Shown here piece after piece: positions 1 to 5,018 of a stretch of DNA of 6,299 nt; within the stretch, counting starts at the first letter, position 1, and the number at the start of each line of letters is the position of its first letter. The stretch covers positions 1 to 6,299 of the forward strand of contig JAFQII010000287.1 of NCBI GenBank assembly GCA_017397605.1, in the 5' to 3' direction. Source of the stretch: Clostridia bacterium (GTDB taxonomy: Bacteria > Bacillota > Clostridia > Oscillospirales > CAG-382). The notes below the pieces were generated by a model. That model was not told the DNA's origin and did not search any database. It saw only the letters and a program-made list of their open reading frames with translations. The position numbers and the translations under genes are program-made.

Positions 1-245
1 CGTTGTCTGCCCGCGCGGTTTTCAAACATCAGCTCCGCCTTGGCTTTTTCCTCGCCAAACAGCAAGAGATCCTTGTCCTTGCTCCCGCGAAACGACTTGC
101 CTGCCGCAAAGTAGAAGATCGCTTCCAACAGATTGGTCTTGCCCGACGCGTTTTCGCCGTAGATGATGTTGACCCCGTCGGAAAACGTGAGCGTCTCCTC
201 GCGTGCGTTTTTGAAATTGTACAGATAAAGTTTTTGAATTTGCAT
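1..245 (-). CDS. recF: RecF, N-terminal part (runs off the window)
   Basis: DNA replication and repair ATPase RecF, which helps load RecA at single-strand gaps together with RecO and RecR. Only the first 81 residues are present; the gene continues past the left edge. The N-terminus MQIQKLYLYNFKNARE matches the family opening (short beta strand, then NFRN/NFKN). It is followed by a P-loop, GENASGKTN at residues 30-38, and LLEAIFYFAAGKSFRG at 39-54, the hallmark stretch after Walker A in RecF. The ATG at 243-245 is chosen because the family N-terminus begins exactly there. No Shine-Dalgarno sequence is visible upstream (AAACCGTAATTGCT), which is unusual beside its neighbours, and a GC-rich hairpin ends 11 nt before the start. 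It lies 118 nt after dnaN on the same strand; the small S4-domain gene often found between dnaN and recF in Firmicutes is missing. Confidence 0.95.
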   Translation of the reverse strand, partial: MQIQKLYLYNFKNAREETLTFSDGVNIIYGENASGKTNLLEAIFYFAAGKSFRGSKDKDLLLFGEEKAKAELMFENRAGRQ

Positions 246-256
246 AGCAATTACGG

Positions 257-279
257 TTTAAGGGGCGCCGCCCCTTAAA
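257..279. repeat. GC-rich hairpin A in the dnaN-recF gap
   Basis: Perfect 10-bp inverted repeat, TTTAAGGGGC (257-266) and GCCCCTTAAA (270-279), with a GCC loop. It has the same plan as the neighbouring hairpin at 288-310 (stem core GGGGC, loop NCC, then GCCCC), so the two form a pair of related short repeats. On the recF-coding strand it ends 11 nt before the recF ATG, and it could affect translation of recF, which has no visible ribosome binding site. Confidence 0.8.
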
Positions 280-313
280 AATCCCTGCCAAAGGGGCACC
301 GCCCCTTTGGGAT
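277..313 (-). terminator. Possible terminator/attenuator hairpin B between dnaN and recF
   Basis: Inverted repeat CCAAAGGGGC (288-297) and GCCCCTTTGG (301-310) with loop ACC. The outer ATCCC (281-285) can also pair with GGGAT (309-313), across a small bulge. Read on the minus strand, in the direction dnaN to recF, the stem is followed by only four T residues (280-277). It therefore resembles a weak rho-independent terminator and could be an attenuator, or simply a repeat of the same type as the hairpin at 257-279. The U-tract is short and the call is tentative. Confidence 0.4.
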
Positions 314-338
314 CCTGTATTTTTATCACATGCAGGGT

Positions 339-358
339 GCAGGGAACGCGTTCCCTGC
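339..358. repeat. 20-nt perfect palindrome just after dnaN
   Basis: GCAGGGAACGCGTTCCCTGC is identical to its own reverse complement and begins 5 nt after the dnaN stop codon (364-366) on the coding strand. The GCAGGG half also occurs alone at 332-337, and TCCCTGC at 282-288, so the gap has several mutually complementary short words. No T-run follows in either direction, so it is not a standard terminator. It could be a protein-binding site or a degenerate repeat. Confidence 0.75.
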
Positions 359-363
359 CGGGG

Positions 364-1488
364 TTAGTCTTTCAGCTTCACGGGCAGTACCAGATACAGA
401 TACGTACCCGTATCGGACGGATTTTTGGGCTCGATCATCATCGACATAAACGGCGTCGACAGCGAGATCTTGAGCTCGTCGTCCTTGCAGGCGCGCAAAG
501 CGTCCAAAAGGAAACGGTTGTTGAAGCCGATCTCCAAATCGTCGCCTTCTTTTTGGATCCGAAGCTGGTCGTTGACCTTGCCGTACTGCGTCGAGCAGGT
601 GACGTGCAGAACGTCGCCCTCAAACTTACAGCGCAGAGGCGTCTTGAGCTTTTCGTCCACCAACAGCGACGCACGGGACACAGAATCCTCAAACGCACGT
701 CTGTCGAGGTTGACAAAGATTTTGCTCTGCGAGGGGATCGCACGCTTATAGTCGAGGAACTCGCCCTCCAACAAACGGGAGAACAGCACGATGTCGTCGA
801 CTTTAAAGATGACGTACTTTGCCGTAAACTCCACGCGCAGCATATCGTCGCTGTCGCGCAGCAGTCTGGACAGCTCCAGAAGCGACTTGCCGGGAACCAC
901 AAAGGAGAACGCATTCTCGTTGTCAAACACGCACTCTTTTTCCTCGCGCAGTGCCATGCGGTAGTTATCCAGCGCCACCGCCGTGATCGAGCGGTTTTCC
1001 ACATGGAAAAACTCACCCGTCAGAATCGGACGCGCGTCCACCTGCGATACCGCAAAGCAGGTCGATGCGATCATTTCCTTCATGATGCTCTGGCTGATGC
1101 AGAACGCATTCTCGCCGCCGAGCTGGGGCATGTTGGGGAACGCCTCTGCGGTCAGACCGTGGATCACAAAGTCACTCGCCGCGCCGGAGATGCGCACCAT
1201 GTTCTTGTCGTCCGCCTCAAAGCTGATGTCGCAATCGGGAAAATTCTTGATGATTGCCGCAACCTTCTGCGCGTTCAAAATCACCGCGCCCTCTTCCTTG
1301 GGCACGACCACGCCGCGCGTGCGCACGCCTTTTTCAAGGTCGTAGCCGCAGACCGTCAGGACATTATCCTCCAATTTAAAGAGCAAGCCCTCCAGCGCAG
1401 GCAAGGTGCTCTTGCCCGAGGTTGCCGCCAATGCGGGCATGATCAGGTTCAACAGCGTTTTTTTGTCCGATAAAAACTGAATCGCCAT
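364..1488 (-). CDS. dnaN: DNA polymerase III subunit beta (sliding clamp)
   Basis: Ring-shaped processivity clamp that dimerises around DNA and tethers the replicative polymerase and other replication and repair proteins. The 374-residue length is normal for the family. The first domain shows the family motif region GKSTLPALEGLLFKLEDN (about 25-42) followed by GYDLEKGVRT (48-57). Three clamp domains are expected at about 1-120, 128-250 and 252-374. The C-terminus YLVLPVKLKD matches the conserved Y-hhMPhRL ending that lines the partner-binding cleft, with two extra residues (Lys-Asp) after the usual terminal leucine. The ATG at 1486-1488 has GGGAGG 5 nt upstream. It lies 343 nt downstream of dnaA on the same strand, separated by the hairpin array, and has no promoter of its own that I could find. 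It is probably co-transcribed with dnaA. Confidence 0.98.
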   Translation of the reverse strand: MAIQFLSDKKTLLNLIMPALAATSGKSTLPALEGLLFKLEDNVLTVCGYDLEKGVRTRGVVVPKEEGAVILNAQKVAAIIKNFPDCDISFEADDKNMVRISGAASDFVIHGLTAEAFPNMPQLGGENAFCISQSIMKEMIASTCFAVSQVDARPILTGEFFHVENRSITAVALDNYRMALREEKECVFDNENAFSFVVPGKSLLELSRLLRDSDDMLRVEFTAKYVIFKVDDIVLFSRLLEGEFLDYKRAIPSQSKIFVNLDRRAFEDSVSRASLLVDEKLKTPLRCKFEGDVLHVTCSTQYGKVNDQLRIQKEGDDLEIGFNNRFLLDALRACKDDELKISLSTPFMSMMIEPKNPSDTGTYLYLVLPVKLKD

Positions 1489-1493
1489 AATGG

Positions 1494-1499
1494 CCTCCC
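1494..1499 (-). promoter_or_regulatory. Ribosome binding site of dnaN
   Basis: On the coding strand GGGAGG lies 5 nt before the dnaN ATG. It supports this start and lies only 7 nt beyond the first hairpin of the array (1507-1525), so that hairpin could influence ribosome access. Confidence 0.8.
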
Positions 1500-1506
1500 A
1501 TAGGTG

Positions 1507-1655
1507 TTGCGAGCGTTGCTCGCAAATGATGTCGGGCCACGCCCGAATGATGACGGGCTATGCCCGAATGATGTCGGGCCACGCCCGAATGATGTTACGC
1601 CTTGCGTAAATGATGTTGAGCTTCGCTCAAACGATGTTGCGCGCACGGCGCGCAA
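1507..1655. repeat. R1 left arm: seven hairpins with ATGATG spacers
   Basis: Hairpins (stem/loop/stem): 1507-1525 TTGCGAGC/GTT; 1532-1546 TCGGGC/CAC; 1554-1566 CGGGC/TAT; 1574-1588 TCGGGC/CAC; 1595-1609 TTACGC/CTT; 1616-1630 TTGAGC/TTC; 1637-1655 TTGCGCGC/ACG. Each right half is the exact reverse complement of the left half. The spacer before each of units 2-7 is ATGATG, or ACGATG once at 1631. Units 2 to 6 (1526-1630) repeat with an exact 21-nt period. In unit 3 the outer pair is lost (A at 1553 instead of T). Confidence 0.9.
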
Positions 1656-1706
1656 ACGGTATGTTGTTTGACCTTGGTATTTCTCCACAGGCAAACAACT
1701 CGGCTT
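1656..1706. repeat. R1 core with GTTGTTTG / CAAACAAC inverted repeat
   Basis: GTTGTTTG (1663-1670) and CAAACAAC (1692-1699) form an 8-bp inverted repeat with a 21-nt loop. The loop holds TTCTCCACA (1681-1689), which differs at one base from the DnaA-box consensus TTATCCACA. The block ACGG plus GTTGTTTG after the TTGCGCGC hairpin recurs at 5113-5127. GAGTTGTTTGCCT at 5118-5130 also matches the reverse complement of 1689-1701, so the core ends are the conserved part of the family. Confidence 0.7.
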
Positions 1707-1745
1707 TTGCGCACGAATAGTCCGCGCAAGCGGACGGGTGCGCAA
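1707..1745. repeat. Hairpin nested in a hairpin
   Basis: Outer inverted repeat TTGCGCAC (1707-1714) and GTGCGCAA (1738-1745) encloses an inner stem TCCGC (1721-1725) and GCGGA (1730-1734) with a GCAA loop. It joins the R1 core to the right arm and breaks the simple stem-loop-spacer pattern of its neighbours. Confidence 0.75.
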
Positions 1746-1829
1746 CTTCATTGCACGTCAGTGCACTTCATTGCCTTTCAGGCACTTCATTTGCCCGAAG
1801 GGCAACTTCATTTGCCGCGCAAGCGGCAA
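1746..1829. repeat. R1 right arm: four hairpins with CTTCAT spacers
   Basis: Hairpins: 1752-1765 TGCAC/GTCA/GTGCA; 1772-1784 TGCCT/TTC/AGGCA; 1791-1805 TTGCCC/GAA/GGGCAA; 1812-1829 TTGCCGC/GCAA/GCGGCAA. CTTCAT precedes each one and is the reverse complement of ATGAAG. The stem sequences differ but all are perfectly paired. The last hairpin sits 2 nt past the dnaA stop codon. Confidence 0.88.
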
Positions 1830-1831
1830 CC

Positions 1832-3160
1832 TCAAAAGTCGCCGAGTTCATCCATGATATTGCTCACTTCGCGGGCAAAGATGGAGTCGGTGTGTATTTT
1901 TTGCTCAATGACGTTGATCGAGTTCATGATCGTCGTGTGGTCTTTTTTGTGGAACAGCTCCGCGATCTGCTTTTGCGTGTACGTCGTCTTTTTGCGGACG
2001 AGATAGATCGCAAAATGTCTCGCAAATGCGATGTTGGAGGTGCGCTTGTTGCCGAGCAGATCTTCTTTGGAGATAAAGTACTTTTTGCACATCGTCTGCA
2101 GGATCTGTTCAAACAAGCTCTCTTCCGTCTCCTTGGACCGCAAAAACTCGCTCAGAACGAGCTGTGCCGTGTTGACCGAGCACTCATCGCCCGAGATCAG
2201 GCAGTGTGCGCGCAGTTTTTTGATCGCGCCTTCGATCTGACGGATGTTTCGCGTGATATTCTCTGCAAGATACGTCAGCACCTGATAGTCGAGGTCAAAG
2301 CCGTAGTCCAGCGCCTTGCGGCGGAAAATCGCGGTGCGAAGCTCCAAATCCGGCGGCTGAATGTCTGCCACCAAGCCCATCGAAAAGCGGCTGCGCAGAC
2401 GGTCCTCGAGGTTGTCGATGCGCTCGGGCGCCACATCGGACGAAATGATCAACTGCTTATCCTTGCGGAACAGCGCCTCAAACGTGTGGAAGAACTCCTC
2501 CTGCACGGACAGCTTGCCCGACAAGAACTGAATGTCGTCGACCAACAGCACGTCAACACTGCGGTATTTCTCGCGGAACGCCACCGGCTTGTGCTGTGCC
2601 AGCGAGTCGATCATCTCGTTGGTAAACTCCTCGCCCGTCACGTACAGAATCGAGTACTCGGGGTGATCCGCGCGGATCTTTGCCATGATCGCATACAAGA
2701 GGTGCGTCTTGCCCAAGCCGCTCGGGCCGTACAAGTACAACGGGTTGTTGAGGTGGAACGGGTTTTGCGCCACCGCAAGCGACGCGGTCTGCGCAAGCTC
2801 GTTGGATTTGCCGACGATAAAGGTCTCAAATGTATAGTTGGGATTGAAACGCGTGTGATAGGTGTTTTTTTGTTTTTCTTCTTTTTCGGGCTCGGAGGAA
2901 GCGGGCTGCTCCAGTTCCTCAGGGGTAATCAGCCTGATCTTGACAGGCGCGCCCATGATCGCAGAAAACGTCTCCGTCAGCACCGAGGAATAGTTTGTCT
3001 CCACAAACAGCTTGCGCGATTTGGGAAACGACAACAGCACCTCATTGCCCGACAGCTCCACAATCTCCATTTTGTCAAACCAAAGCGTAATGATAGTCTC
3101 TGCGTACAGTTTTCGCAGCTCGTCCATCACAAAATTTTTCAGTTCCGAAAACTGATCCAT
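1832..3160 (-). CDS. dnaA: Chromosomal replication initiator DnaA
   Basis: AAA+ initiator that binds DnaA boxes, opens the origin and recruits helicase; it is also a transcription regulator. At 442 residues it is of normal length. Domain I covers about 1-80, followed by a short charged linker (81-100). The AAA+ domain III has Walker A GPSGLGKT (145-152), Walker B LLVDDIQ (205-211), sensor 1 IISSD (238-242), the arginine-finger box RLRSRF (254-259) and a sensor-2 helix NIRQIEGAIKK (305-315). Domain IV has the DNA-binding helix-turn-helix at about 372-415, with KRTSN then KKDHTTIMNS; the usual signature reads GRDHTTVxHA, so the last bases-contacting loop region varies slightly. The ATG at 3158-3160 is preferred over a GTG four codons upstream, because AGGTGAG lies 7 nt before it and MDQFSEL is the usual opening. 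Confidence 0.98.
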   Translation of the reverse strand: MDQFSELKNFVMDELRKLYAETIITLWFDKMEIVELSGNEVLLSFPKSRKLFVETNYSSVLTETFSAIMGAPVKIRLITPEELEQPASSEPEKEEKQKNTYHTRFNPNYTFETFIVGKSNELAQTASLAVAQNPFHLNNPLYLYGPSGLGKTHLLYAIMAKIRADHPEYSILYVTGEEFTNEMIDSLAQHKPVAFREKYRSVDVLLVDDIQFLSGKLSVQEEFFHTFEALFRKDKQLIISSDVAPERIDNLEDRLRSRFSMGLVADIQPPDLELRTAIFRRKALDYGFDLDYQVLTYLAENITRNIRQIEGAIKKLRAHCLISGDECSVNTAQLVLSEFLRSKETEESLFEQILQTMCKKYFISKEDLLGNKRTSNIAFARHFAIYLVRKKTTYTQKQIAELFHKKDHTTIMNSINVIEQKIHTDSIFAREVSNIMDELGDF

Positions 3161-3167
3161 ACGGTGT

Positions 3168-3174
3168 CTCACCT
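3168..3174 (-). promoter_or_regulatory. Ribosome binding site that sets the dnaA start
   Basis: On the coding strand AGGTGAG lies 7 nt before the ATG at 3158-3160. The alternative upstream GTG start (3170-3172) is part of this site itself, so it cannot be served by it. This settles the start as the ATG. Confidence 0.85.
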
Positions 3175-3202
3175 GCCTGTTTCGGTATCAAAATCATCAT
3201 CT

Positions 3203-3236
3203 CACGCGCGCGTGCGCGTGCGTGCGCGCGTATATA
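3203..3236. repeat. 34-nt alternating pyrimidine-purine tract in the dnaA leader
   Basis: Every position from 3203 to 3236 alternates pyrimidine and purine, mostly CG with some CA/TG steps, ending in TATATA. Such tracts are known to favour left-handed Z-DNA under negative supercoiling. It lies between the dnaA -10 box and its ribosome binding site, so it is also in the predicted 5' leader. There, ACGCGCGC and GCGCGCGT (complements of 3224-3231 and 3204-3211) could form an 8-bp hairpin. Confidence 0.8.
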
Positions 3237-3251
3237 ATACGCCGACAAACC

Positions 3252-3280
3252 ATTATATAATATTTTTGTAAAAAAATCAA
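3252..3280 (-). promoter_or_regulatory. SigA-type promoter of dnaA
   Basis: On the minus strand a -35 box TTGATT (3275-3280) and a -10 box TATAAT (3252-3257) are separated by exactly 17 nt. Transcription should begin near 3245 and give a leader of about 85 nt that contains the alternating CG tract. The region is AT-rich and back to back with the plus-strand promoter at 3323-3351. Confidence 0.8.
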
Positions 3281-3322
3281 GAGGGAAAGCCATTTTTGTG
3301 CGAAAAAGTACGCGCGCCGCGG

Positions 3323-3351
3323 TTGACAAACGCACAGATCGATGCTACAAT
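3323..3351 (+). promoter_or_regulatory. Near-consensus SigA promoter of the membrane protein gene
   Basis: TTGACA (3323-3328) and TACAAT (3346-3351) with a 17-nt spacer; only one base departs from the consensus hexamers. Transcription should start near 3358, about 25 nt before the gene. It diverges from the dnaA promoter, with 42 bp between the two -35 boxes. Confidence 0.88.
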
Positions 3352-3365
3352 AAAACCACACAAAA

Positions 3366-3373
3366 AGAGGGAG
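3366..3373 (+). promoter_or_regulatory. Ribosome binding site of the membrane protein gene
   Basis: AGAGGGAG lies 8 nt before the ATG at 3382-3384. It supports this start over the in-frame upstream GTG at 3298, which would lie upstream of the promoter. Confidence 0.8.
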
Positions 3374-3381
3374 AAAAAAAC

Positions 3382-4980
3382 ATGAAAGAGACAAACACAA
3401 AGTCGCTGTGGCATTGCGGCGTGTGTTGCATCGCACTGCTTTTGGTAGTGTGCATCGCATGCGGCATGCTGGGCACCAAGCTGATCCTTGTCAACCAAAC
3501 GGCGGAAGAACCCGTCTGGAACAATCCGTCCAAGATGCTTCTCTGCATGACAGCCGTCGTCTGCGCGTTTTTGCTGACCGCGTGGAAAAAAGAGGGGACG
3601 CTGTCCGAAGGCAAGCTCGTCACGCTGATCTTTTTGCTCGTGCTGATGGCGCGCCTGTGCTACACCATGGAGATCGGCCTCTGGACCAACCAGCACGACA
3701 CCTCGTGGTTTGGCAAAGAAGGCCAGAACAACGGGCACACGGGCTACATCCTGTATCTGATGGAGGAAGGGCACCTGCCGGATTTCAACGTCATCGGCAG
3801 AAGCCAGTTCTACCACCCGCCGCTGCATCACATTCTCTGCGCGGTGTGGCTGACGGTTCAGACCAAGGTCGGCATCGCATTTGAGGTCGCGGCAGAAAAC
3901 CTGCAGATCTTGACGCTGTTCTACTCCATGGTCACGCTGTATGCGTCCTACCGCATTTTAAAAGAACTCGGCGTCAAGGGCACGCCGCTGTACGCATCGC
4001 TGTGCCTGCTCGGCTTCCACCCGACGTTCTTTTTGCTCTCGGGCAGCATCAACAACGACTGCCTGAGCATCATGTTTGCGTTCCTTGCCGTTTGGGCGGC
4101 GATCGCATGGTGGAAAAAGCCCTCGTTTGGCAGAATCGTTCTTCTGGCGCTCTGTATCGGCTGCTCCATGCTTGCAAAGCTTGCGACGGGCATCATCGCA
4201 CCCGCAGTCGCATTTTTGTTCCTGCACCGTCTGGTTACGGCTAAAGGCGGGCACGCCAAAGGCATGCTGGTTGCGCAGTTTGCCGTGTTCGGCGTCATCT
4301 GTATTCCCCTGGGCATCGGCTGGCAGGTGCGCAATTTCGTGCTGTTTGACGTTCCGCTGACCTACGTGCCCAAGCTGTCGGCAAAAGCCGACCAGTACCT
4401 CGGCGGTTATTCCGTATCCCAACGCTTTTTTGACTGGAAATCGCTGTCCGACTTTGCCGTCTACCCCGCGCGCACGGGCACGGACGGTGCGGAATACTTT
4501 GAGCACTGTATTCCGCTTGCCGCACTCAAATCGGCGCTGTTCGGCGAGTACAGCGTATGGAAAGCCAAGGACACCTACGACGTCGTCGCACGCGTGATGT
4601 TCTGGACACAGCTCGGCATCGTCATTTCCACCGTCGTCGGCGCCGTTTACGGCATCATCCGCATGTTTGCATTCCGCGCACGCAAAGCGTTCCGCGAGGA
4701 ATTTGGCTTTCACCGTGTGTTGATGGCGTTTTTCGTCATCTACTGGTTCTCGATGCTCGTAAGCTACGTGCCGTTCTGCTTTGAATATCCGCATTTTTGC
4801 TCGATGGATTTCCGATACATCGTGCCGACGCTGTTGACCGGCGTGGTGTTCTTCTCCGTGCTGTACCAAAAGCTGGATTCGTGGAACTGCAGAGCCTCGC
4901 ATTGGATCAAGGGCGCACTGATCACCCTCGTCGCCGTGTTCTGCGTCTGCGGAACGGTCGTCTATCCGCTATACTATTAA
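3382..4980 (+). CDS. Polytopic membrane protein, GT-C / family-39-like glycosyltransferase
   Basis: A 532-residue membrane protein with roughly twelve hydrophobic segments (about 11-33, 51-68, 78-95, 144-162, 174-193, 203-219, 226-243, 251-282, 295-313, 404-430, 446-463, 480-530). It resembles lipid-phosphate-sugar-dependent GT-C transferases (PMT/ArnT type). Features in support: an acidic motif QHDTSW (104-109) in the first outer loop, HPPLHHIL (145-152), NND (224-226) after a hydrophobic helix, KLATG (266-270), and DFRYIVPT (476-483) near the C-terminus. In that family the enzyme transfers a sugar from a polyprenyl-phosphate carrier to a lipid, polymer or protein outside the cell. The substrate cannot be read from this sequence. 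It is unusually cysteine-rich in its first helix (Cys at 12, 15, 16, 24, 27). It is a single-gene unit with its own promoter and terminator. The GT-C assignment is by motif appearance only; another polytopic envelope protein is possible. Confidence 0.7.
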   Translation: MKETNTKSLWHCGVCCIALLLVVCIACGMLGTKLILVNQTAEEPVWNNPSKMLLCMTAVVCAFLLTAWKKEGTLSEGKLVTLIFLLVLMARLCYTMEIGLWTNQHDTSWFGKEGQNNGHTGYILYLMEEGHLPDFNVIGRSQFYHPPLHHILCAVWLTVQTKVGIAFEVAAENLQILTLFYSMVTLYASYRILKELGVKGTPLYASLCLLGFHPTFFLLSGSINNDCLSIMFAFLAVWAAIAWWKKPSFGRIVLLALCIGCSMLAKLATGIIAPAVAFLFLHRLVTAKGGHAKGMLVAQFAVFGVICIPLGIGWQVRNFVLFDVPLTYVPKLSAKADQYLGGYSVSQRFFDWKSLSDFAVYPARTGTDGAEYFEHCIPLAALKSALFGEYSVWKAKDTYDVVARVMFWTQLGIVISTVVGAVYGIIRMFAFRARKAFREEFGFHRVLMAFFVIYWFSMLVSYVPFCFEYPHFCSMDFRYIVPTLLTGVVFFSVLYQKLDSWNCRASHWIKGALITLVAVFCVCGTVVYPLYY

Positions 4981-4985
4981 GAGTT

Positions 4986-5016
4986 AAAAAACGCAGTCAA
5001 AACGACTGCGTTTTTT
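4986..5016 (+). terminator. Rho-independent terminator of the membrane protein gene
   Basis: CGCAGTC (4992-4998), loop AAAAC, GACTGCG (5004-5010), then six T (5011-5016). Six A residues precede the stem, so the site could also stop transcription arriving from the right. It starts 5 nt after the stop codon and directly borders the repeat element that follows. Confidence 0.92.
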
Positions 5017-5018
5017 AA

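Larger units (their letters stand above)
1507..1829. repeat. Composite hairpin-array element R1 filling the dnaA-dnaN gap
   Basis: A 323-bp non-coding element made of a left array of seven hairpins (1507-1655), a centre with long inverted repeats (1656-1745), and a right array of four hairpins (1746-1829). Spacers read ATGATG in the left arm and CTTCAT in the right arm, so the arms point towards each other. It begins 18 nt from the dnaN ATG and ends 2 nt from the dnaA stop codon, filling the gap. A related element with the same layout and orientation and a shared core lies at 5019-5282. No T-tracts follow the stems, so they should not terminate dnaA transcription. It would be transcribed within the dnaA-dnaN mRNA. 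No transposase or protein gene belongs to it; its mode of spread is unknown. Confidence 0.85.

Noticed and set aside
995..1003. TTTTCCACA, one mismatch to a DnaA box, inside dnaN
   Set aside because: A lone imperfect match within coding sequence (encoding part of the FFHVENR segment); expected by chance.
307..1473. Plus-strand 388-codon open frame opposite dnaN
   Set aside because: It is antisense to an unmistakable sliding clamp gene, its translation is rich in His, Arg and Gln with no domain, and it has no ribosome binding site. It arises from GC-biased codon use of dnaN.
1507..1655. Possible CRISPR array
   Set aside because: The constant part is only 6 nt, units are about 21 nt, and the variable parts are self-complementary. 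No Cas genes are present.
1449..1751. Minus-strand small open frame with repeated Thr-Ser-Phe peptides; a similar one lies at 4984-5301
   Set aside because: The shared peptide RLRAVRATSF comes from the conserved hairpin block, and the TSF repeats from the CATCAT spacer in a 21-nt period. These are translated repeats, not a protein family.
3161..3172. Four-codon N-terminal extension of DnaA from a GTG
   Set aside because: That GTG overlaps the AGGTGAG ribosome binding site; the ATG at 3158-3160 is correctly spaced and matches the family N-terminus.
3075..3200. 41-codon frame beginning ATGATG in the dnaA leader and overlapping the dnaA start out of frame (upstream regulatory ORF?)
   Set aside because: It has only a weak GAG upstream and no recognisable peptide; the overlap is expected by chance. 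Not supported without conservation.
1751..3271. Plus-strand 506-codon open frame opposite dnaA
   Set aside because: Antisense to dnaA; its first residues are translated hairpin repeats (TSFARRATSFAAQ) and the rest is a shadow of DnaA codons.
3298..3381. Upstream extension of the membrane protein to a GTG at 3298
   Set aside because: The extension would include the promoter boxes themselves, and AGAGGGAG sits just before the ATG at 3382.
3958..4902. Minus-strand 314-codon open frame opposite the membrane protein gene
   Set aside because: Antisense to a gene with promoter, ribosome binding site, transmembrane pattern and terminator; its own translation is low-quality Arg/His/Asp-rich sequence.
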